A stretch of 48,582 nucleotides of DNA from Erythrobacter sp. ANT-B3C2 (GTDB taxonomy: Bacteria > Pseudomonadota > Alphaproteobacteria > Sphingomonadales > Sphingomonadaceae), in contig LXQI01000011.1 of the NCBI GenBank assembly GCA_001683845.1, positions 149,587-198,168 on the forward strand. The letters are read 5' to 3'. Under the pieces are notes generated by a model. The model was not told the DNA's origin, ran no database searches, and worked only from the letters and a program-made list of their open reading frames with translations. The stretch's first letter is position 1, and each line of letters opens with the position of its first letter. Below are positions 43,920 through 48,582 of this stretch, in pieces. The position numbers and the translations under genes were made by a program.

Positions 43920-44039
43920 TTTGCGCTCGCGGTCCCGTCGAATTTCTCTATTGATCGACCAGAGCTGCCAAAAACCGAAGCCGAGGGCGACCACGGCCAC
44001 GAAGACGATTTCGATCCAGCCAAGCTCGTCGCTGCTCAT
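43869..44039 (-). CDS. 56-residue single-helix membrane protein after bchO
   Basis: ATG 44039 overlaps the bchO stop (ATGA) and reads 56 codons to TGA 43869. The product has an acidic start (MSSDELGW), one helix (IEIVFVAVVALGFGFWQLW), then a strongly basic stretch (NREIRRDRERK) and a short polar tail, a coherent one-pass protein with the C-terminus probably in the cytoplasm. It runs 51 bases into the convergent crtC end. It is too short for usual gene-length cut-offs. Function unknown; its operon suggests pigment synthesis or membrane organisation. Confidence 0.75.
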   Translation of the reverse strand: MSSDELGWIEIVFVAVVALGFGFWQLWSINREIRRDRERKSADPGHSVGEHPLDDG

Positions 44040-44902
44040 GCCGCTACCCTCGCCGCTGCAGCGATGGCTTCGGCGGCGATCTCGGGCCGTTCCTCATGCG
44101 CGAGATGCCCAAGGTTCGGCAAGGCCTGGAATTCCGCGCCGGCGCGCCCCGCCGCCTCGCGCCCTCGCGCAAGCGGGATGGAGGCATCGCGCTCCCCATG
44201 CAGCACCGTCATGGCCACCGGCAGGTTCGGCAGGTCGCGGGTAAGCCCGGTCAGATCCCAATCGGCCATCATTTCTAGCGCCCCCGCGCAATGGCGCGAC
44301 GAGGCGAACAAGCGGCCATAAAGCTCCGCCCCCTGCGCATCGATCTGCGATCCAGTCGTACGTCGAAGAAAACCATCGGTGCGGCCAAACCTCGCGACCT
44401 GCGCGAATAGCGAAGGCGCCACCGGATTGACCAGCAGCAGCCCCGCCAATGTGGTGAAGAACGGCCCGGCCATGCCGGGAAACGGCAGCAGTGCGGGCCC
44501 GAAGGCGACGATCGGCGCTCGATGCATACCGTCGAGCGCCATCCGCGCGGCGATCGCAGCACCGGCCGAATGCGCGCCGATCGCCGCCTCCGGCGTGCCG
44601 ATCTCCGCTGCAAGCTCGCCAAGCGCATCCGCCATGCCTTGAAGGCCCAGCCCCCGCCGAGGCCGCCCGCGCGTGAAGCCATGGCCGGGGAGGTCCATCG
44701 CCACGACGTGAAATCGTTCGGCAAGGAGCGGCATCACTCCTCGCCAGCTGTGCGTGGAAGCGCCGGTGCCATGGATCAGCCAAACGAGAGGCCCCTCGCC
44801 CATCGTCTGCACATGCCACTCCACCGGGCCGACCCGCACGAAGCGGCTCGCCTCCCGGTGGGGCCAGTCGCGACCCTCCACCTCCCACCGCAGCCCGCTC
44901 AT
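44036..44902 (-). CDS. bchO: Alpha/beta hydrolase BchO
   Basis: A 288-residue alpha/beta hydrolase found beside bchID in most PGCs. The oxyanion motif HGTGAST is at 44-50, the nucleophile elbow GAHSAG holds S112, and a histidine lies in LGHLAHEE near the end. Its reaction is not established; it is thought to act with Mg-chelatase or in pigment processing. Start 44902 overlaps the bchD stop. Confidence 0.92.
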   Translation of the reverse strand: MSGLRWEVEGRDWPHREASRFVRVGPVEWHVQTMGEGPLVWLIHGTGASTHSWRGVMPLLAERFHVVAMDLPGHGFTRGRPRRGLGLQGMADALGELAAEIGTPEAAIGAHSAGAAIAARMALDGMHRAPIVAFGPALLPFPGMAGPFFTTLAGLLLVNPVAPSLFAQVARFGRTDGFLRRTTGSQIDAQGAELYGRLFASSRHCAGALEMMADWDLTGLTRDLPNLPVAMTVLHGERDASIPLARGREAAGRAGAEFQALPNLGHLAHEERPEIAAEAIAAAARVAA

Positions 44903-46533
44903 GCCGCGGCGATCGCGTGGATGGCGGCGGCCGGTGCGCGCGGCAGGTGGAGGTAGCGGGCGTTCATCTTCTCGGCCACCCGGCTCGCCTCGGGCTGTGG
45001 CCGGGGGGAAATGTCGATCAGCGTGGCGGCGAGCATCGCCGCCGCGATCCGGCCAGCCGCCGCCGCAGCATCTTCGGTGGCGCGCGCGCGCCCAGCGGCA
45101 CCATCGGCGGCAATGTTCGCGCGGCCATCGGTCAGCAGCAGGATCCGCGGCGTGCGCCCCCTCCGCCTCGATGCCTCGGCCAGCAGTCGCGCCGCATCCA
45201 GACCCGCGCTCAGCGGCGTGCCACCGCCGCCGGGCAGTTCGGCGAGCAACCGCCGGGCACGGGTGAGCGAGCGGGTCGGCGGCAGCAGCAACTCCACGCC
45301 CGCACCGCGAAAGGCCAGCAGCGCCACCTCCGCCCGCTCGGCATGCGCCCGCTCGAGCAGCAGTTCGACCGCACCCTTGGCCTCGGCAAGCCGCGCAAAG
45401 GCCGATGAGCCCGATGCATCCACCGCAAAGATCGTCAGCGTTTCCGCCCGGGCCTCGAACCGGCGAATGCGCATGTCCTCGCGTCGGAGCCGCACGAGAC
45501 CCGGTCCCTCTTCCAACCGGCGCAGCTTCTGCCATGGCGCGGCCGCTCGCAGGGTCTCGACCAGCGCAAGCCGCGCCTGTCCTCCCGGCATCCCCGCACG
45601 CGAGCCGATCGCCCGGCCGCGCACCGGCGAGCGCTGCCGTTCCCCCGCACCGCCTTGCGAGGCCGGCGCATCGCGCGTTATCCGTCCCTCGACCAGCTTC
45701 TCCAGCCCCTCCGGCAGCGCGGCCCGGGCCGCCTCGAGCACCACATCCTCCGGCGTGCGCGTCTGCTCGCGCGGGGCGCTCTCGGGATCGGTATTCTCCG
45801 GGGGAGGCGGATCCGGCGGCTGCTCGGCCGGCATTTGCGTGGCCCTGGGCGCAAGCACCAGCCGAGCGGCTTCCGCAGCGTCTGCGGGCGAGATCGACTC
45901 GCGGCCGGCAAGCCTAGCGGCCGCAGCGGCGGCACGGAGCGCGAACAGCAGTGGCCTGGCGCCTGCAACCCCCAACAGCCGCGCGGTGGCCTCGAGCGCG
46001 GCGATCACCTTCGGGTCCGCCGGCGCGAGCGAAACGGCTAGGATCAGTTCAGAAGGCGTCCAAGGCACCTGCTCCGAGACCGACCCGAGTTGGACATCGA
46101 AGGCCAGCCGCTCGGTGAGCGCCGCGGGCGGCGCCTCGTCCTCGCCGCTCTCGTCGAGCACCACGAGCGCGAAGCGATGCGCCTCCATGCCCGCGGCAAT
46201 GCGCCCCGCCCGGGCTGGCGTGATCCGCTCGGCGCTGGCGGCGATCAGCAGACCGCCCCGAACCTCCGCCAGCAACCCCGGGCATTCCACCTTCCTGCCG
46301 GCAACCAGGCTGGCTGCGACGTCAATCCCGCCGCACAGCCGGTCCTCGTCGATGTGGATCGGCAGGCGCCTGATCGGCCTCCCGGCAAAGGCGCGGGCGA
46401 GCGAGTCCAAAAATGCGTCGCAGGCAGGCCCGGGTCCGCCCCGCAACCGGATGCCGCCGAGCCCCGCCGGGTTCAAGGCCAGCATCCGGGCCATCAGCTC
46501 GGCATCCCCCCATCCCTGAGCAGCGCCGCTCAA
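44899..46533 (-). CDS. bchD: Magnesium chelatase subunit BchD
   Basis: A 544-residue AAA+/integrin-I domain protein. The N-terminal AAA-like part is degenerate, a Pro/acid-rich linker (PDPPPPENTDPES) sits near residue 240, and the C-terminal von Willebrand domain has the MIDAS motif DASGSS starting at D372 and GGGGTPLSAGLDAA later. It couples the BchI ATPase ring to BchH. The start is TTG 46533, overlapping the bchI stop (TTGA). Confidence 0.94.
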   Translation of the reverse strand: MSGAAQGWGDAELMARMLALNPAGLGGIRLRGGPGPACDAFLDSLARAFAGRPIRRLPIHIDEDRLCGGIDVAASLVAGRKVECPGLLAEVRGGLLIAASAERITPARAGRIAAGMEAHRFALVVLDESGEDEAPPAALTERLAFDVQLGSVSEQVPWTPSELILAVSLAPADPKVIAALEATARLLGVAGARPLLFALRAAAAAARLAGRESISPADAAEAARLVLAPRATQMPAEQPPDPPPPENTDPESAPREQTRTPEDVVLEAARAALPEGLEKLVEGRITRDAPASQGGAGERQRSPVRGRAIGSRAGMPGGQARLALVETLRAAAPWQKLRRLEEGPGLVRLRREDMRIRRFEARAETLTIFAVDASGSSAFARLAEAKGAVELLLERAHAERAEVALLAFRGAGVELLLPPTRSLTRARRLLAELPGGGGTPLSAGLDAARLLAEASRRRGRTPRILLLTDGRANIAADGAAGRARATEDAAAAAGRIAAAMLAATLIDISPRPQPEASRVAEKMNARYLHLPRAPAAAIHAIAAA

Positions 46534-47525
46534 GGCCAGAGCTCGGCCACGGCCCGTTCGATCCGCGTGGTGGAGCCGGTCTCGTCGAGCACATTGCGTC
46601 GCAACCGATGGCGCAGCGCCATGGGTGCCGCCAGACGCAGGTGCTTGCGGCCAAGCGCGCTTTCCTCGTCGAGCGCCGCCAGCGCCCTGCCCGCACGGAT
46701 CAGCGCCAGTTCGCCGCGCAGCCCGTCAGCGCCAACTGCCTGGCACAGCCGGGCGGCGTCGCCCAGCGTGGCATCGGGGACATGCACCTCGGCGACCCGA
46801 GTTTTGGCGGCGGCGATTTGGCGAAGGATCTTGCCATCCGCGCGGCGCCACAATTGCGAGAACCCCGCCGGGTCGCGATCCTGCGCGTCGCAGCGGCGCA
46901 TGATCTCAACCCTTGTGTCGATCTCCTGCGGGGTCCGCACTTCGACCGATAGCCCGAACCGGTCAAGCAATTGCGGTCGCAACTCGCCCTCCTCGGGATT
47001 GCCCGAGCCGATCAGGACGAACCGGGCATCGTGCCGCACGCTCAGCCCCTCGCGTTCAACCACGTTCTGCGCCGATGCGGAGACATCGAGCAGCAGATCG
47101 ACCAGATGATCCTCCAGCAGGTTGATCTCGTCGATATACAGGAACCCACGGTGCGCGCGGGCGAGCAGCCCCGGCTCGAACCGTTTCTCGCCGGCCACCA
47201 GCGCCCGCTCGATGTCGAGCGCGCCCACGATCCGGTCCTCGGTCGCCCCAAGCGGCAGGTCGACAAACGGCACGGGCGTTCGAACCACCTTGCCATTGCC
47301 GCCGTGCGTGCACGGTGAGCCGGCGGGATCGCAATGGAACTCGCAGCCGGCCACCACCGACATCGGCGGCAGCAGCGCCGCAAGTGCCCGCGCCGCGGTC
47401 GACTTGCCGGTGCCCCGGTCGCCGAAGATCATCACGCCGCCGATCCGCGGTTCCACCGCGGCGATCAACAGCGCCAGCTTCATCTCGTCTTGGCCGACGA
47501 TCGCTGAGAAAGGAAAACCACCCAT
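46530..47525 (-). CDS. bchI: Magnesium chelatase ATPase subunit BchI
   Basis: A 331-residue AAA+ ATPase. Walker A GDRGTGKS at 35-42; Walker B FLYIDEINLL near residue 135. It forms hexameric rings that drive Mg insertion with BchD and BchH. ATG 47525 is favoured over 47567, because the latter falls inside a PpsR-type box and adds residues unlike the family; neither has a strong Shine-Dalgarno. It is the first gene of bchI-bchD-bchO-small ORF. Confidence 0.95.
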   Translation of the reverse strand: MGGFPFSAIVGQDEMKLALLIAAVEPRIGGVMIFGDRGTGKSTAARALAALLPPMSVVAGCEFHCDPAGSPCTHGGNGKVVRTPVPFVDLPLGATEDRIVGALDIERALVAGEKRFEPGLLARAHRGFLYIDEINLLEDHLVDLLLDVSASAQNVVEREGLSVRHDARFVLIGSGNPEEGELRPQLLDRFGLSVEVRTPQEIDTRVEIMRRCDAQDRDPAGFSQLWRRADGKILRQIAAAKTRVAEVHVPDATLGDAARLCQAVGADGLRGELALIRAGRALAALDEESALGRKHLRLAAPMALRHRLRRNVLDETGSTTRIERAVAELWP

Positions 47526-47557
47526 TGGCGTGCACGCTAACCCACGGTGCGGGGGAT

Positions 47558-47575
47558 TGTCCAACATGCATTACA
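47558..47575. promoter_or_regulatory. PpsR-type box upstream of bchI
   Basis: Exact TGT-N12-ACA, 33 bases before bchI and 34 before a divergent small ORF. On the plus strand it begins within a TTGTCC (47557-47562)-N17-TAGGCG (47580-47585) pair that could drive the small ORF, so one repressor site may control both directions. Confidence 0.7.
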
Positions 47576-47608
47576 GGAGTAGGCGTAAAGACAACGGAGG
47601 ATGCAGCG

Positions 47609-47683
47609 ATGGCCCACGCGAACAGGCACGTCTTATCGTTCAATTTTGACCCGCAGAGCGTCGGATCGGCGAGCGGGCGATGA
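47609..47683 (+). CDS. Possible 24-residue leader or small protein
   Basis: ATG 47609 has a strong Shine-Dalgarno (GGAGG, 8-base spacer) and reads 24 codons to TGA 47681-47683, overlapping the next ATG (ATGA). The peptide starts MAHANRHVLSF and is polar, without a membrane segment. It may be a translational leader for the following gene, which has no Shine-Dalgarno of its own, or a real microprotein. Confidence 0.5.
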   Translation: MAHANRHVLSFNFDPQSVGSASGR

Positions 47684-48471
47684 GCGAAACGGCGGCTGCC
47701 ACACAGGGCGGCTCGGCCTCCGTCCCCTTCGAGGTCCGCAAGATCGGACCGGGTGATTTGCGCGATTCGCTCCGCAAGGGCTGGAGCGACTTTCTGGACC
47801 GACGGGGCGACCTGATCATCCTGGGCTTGTTGTACCCCGTCATCGGGCTGGTCGCCGCGGCCCTGTCGCTGGGCGGCAACCTGATCCCGCTGCTGTTCCC
47901 GCTGGTCGCCGGGATCACCCTGCTCGGGCCGATCGCGGCGAGCGGCTTCTACGAATTGGCGCGGCGCCGCGAAGCGGGGAAGGAGTCCAGCTGGGGACAC
48001 TTCTTCGACGTCAAGGATCGCCCTTCGATCAATTCCATCCTGTTGCTAAGCGGGATCCTGCTGGTCATCTTCGGCCTCTGGATTGGCGCGGCGACAGCGC
48101 TTTACATGCTGCTGATCGGCCCCTTCCCGGAGACGCTCGGCGCGTTTCTGGCCGTGGTGTTCACCACCGCGCAGGGCTGGGCCCTCATCGCCACTGGAAC
48201 GCTCGTCGGGCTTGGCTTTGCTGCCGTGGTGCTGACGATCACCGTGGTTTCCATGCCGATGCTGGTCGATCGTGACGTCAGCCTCGAGACGGCCATCGGC
48301 ACCTCGGTCAGGGCTGTCATGGCAAACAAGGGAGCGATGACGCGCTGGGGCCTGACGGTCGCCGTCCTGCTGGCGATCGGATCAGTGCCGTTGTTCATCG
48401 GGCTCGCCATCGTGCTGCCGGTCCTCGGCTACGCAACCTGGCACCTCTACACGAAGGTGGTGCAACGCTAG
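47680..48471 (+). CDS. DUF2189-type integral membrane protein
   Basis: A 263-residue protein with a polar N-terminus (VRKIGPGDLRDSLRKGWSDF) and about six hydrophobic segments. The pattern GWSDFLDRRGDLIILGLLYP and the later SMPMLVDRDVSLETAIGTSV match my memory of the DUF2189 membrane family; in such proteins a LVDRD motif is common. Function unknown. Its start overlaps the small ORF stop, and the pair may be transcribed from a promoter shared with bchI regulation. Confidence 0.8.
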   Translation: MSETAAATQGGSASVPFEVRKIGPGDLRDSLRKGWSDFLDRRGDLIILGLLYPVIGLVAAALSLGGNLIPLLFPLVAGITLLGPIAASGFYELARRREAGKESSWGHFFDVKDRPSINSILLLSGILLVIFGLWIGAATALYMLLIGPFPETLGAFLAVVFTTAQGWALIATGTLVGLGFAAVVLTITVVSMPMLVDRDVSLETAIGTSVRAVMANKGAMTRWGLTVAVLLAIGSVPLFIGLAIVLPVLGYATWHLYTKVVQR

Positions 48472-48536
48472 CTCGGCAGAGGGTCGCTGGGTTCACAGAA
48501 CTCCGTCTGCGGAGCCTAGCTGTTTAGTCCCACGCT

Positions 48537-48559
48537 GTGGTGATACGGTGGATCACCAC
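48537..48559. repeat. Perfect 8-base inverted repeat near the right edge
   Basis: GTGGTGAT (48537-48544) and ATCACCAC (48552-48559) with a 7-base spacer. It lies 66 bases after the DUF2189 gene and 17 before an ATG (48577) that has GGGAG upstream, so it may be an operator of the next gene. There is no U-run, which makes a terminator less likely. Confidence 0.5.
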
Positions 48560-48582
48560 GAGTGGCGGGAGCAGCTATGGGC

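Noticed and set aside
47526-47567. Upstream start for bchI at 47567
   Set aside because: It lies inside an exact PpsR-type box and adds 14 residues before the family N-terminus (FPFSAIVGQDEMK).
48577-48582. ATG with GGGAG upstream at the right edge
   Set aside because: Only two codons are visible, so no gene can be supported.

Overview
The window is a GC-rich alphaproteobacterial segment carrying an almost complete photosynthesis gene cluster (PGC). The gene order (bchIDO, crtCDF, bchCXYZ-pufBALMC, hemA-puhE-acsF-puhCBA-lhaA-bchMLHBNF, ppaA-ppsR, bchG-pucC-bchP-tspO) and the aerobic cyclase AcsF point to an aerobic anoxygenic phototroph of the Erythrobacter/sphingomonad type. That assignment is an inference from synteny and protein character, not from a database search.

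Layout. 1-6775: a plus-strand glycan-utilisation operon with a tryptophan-halogenase-like flavoprotein, a secreted lipoprotein GH13 amylase, a cytoplasmic GH13 glucosidase, a probable gene remnant, and a second halogenase-like gene. 7154-8368: a Tat-signal Gfo/Idh/MocA oxidoreductase. 8852-9373: a lipoprotein c-type cytochrome that marks the PGC border. 9374-13589 (minus): bchG, a PucC-family MFS protein, bchP, tspO and a small membrane protein. 13652-15946 (minus): the regulators ppaA and ppsR. 16184-31402 (plus): the superoperon bchFNBHLM-lhaA-puhABC-orf-acsF-puhE-hemA. 31728-40234 (minus): bchCXYZ-pufBALMC, converging on hemA. 40333-43919: divergent crtF (minus) and crtDC (plus). 43869-47525 (minus): bchI-bchD-bchO and a 56-residue membrane protein. 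47609-48471 (plus): a 24-residue ORF coupled to a DUF2189-type membrane protein.

How the genes work together. HemA makes 5-aminolevulinate. BchI/D/H insert Mg, BchM methylates, and AcsF makes ring E using O2. BchLNB reduces ring D, BchXYZ reduces ring B, BchF and BchC build the 3-acetyl group, and BchG and BchP attach and saturate the tail. PufL/M, PuhA and the tetraheme PufC form the reaction centre, and PufB/A form LH1. LhaA, the second PucC-family protein, PuhB, PuhC and PuhE assemble the complexes. CrtC, CrtD and CrtF make hydroxylated, desaturated, methoxylated acyclic carotenoids. The genes crtE, crtB, crtI and crtA, and also bchE, bchJ, pufQ and pufX, were not seen here.

Regulation visible in the DNA. 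TGT-N12-ACA (or one-mismatch) PpsR/CrtJ-type boxes lie upstream of bchF, bchC, crtF/crtD and bchI. A different perfect inverted repeat covers the apparent bchG promoter. A strong hairpin separates pufA from pufL. More than twenty gene junctions are four-base ATGA/GTGA/TTGA overlaps, so translational coupling appears to be the rule. No tRNA, rRNA, CRISPR array or insertion sequence was recognised.
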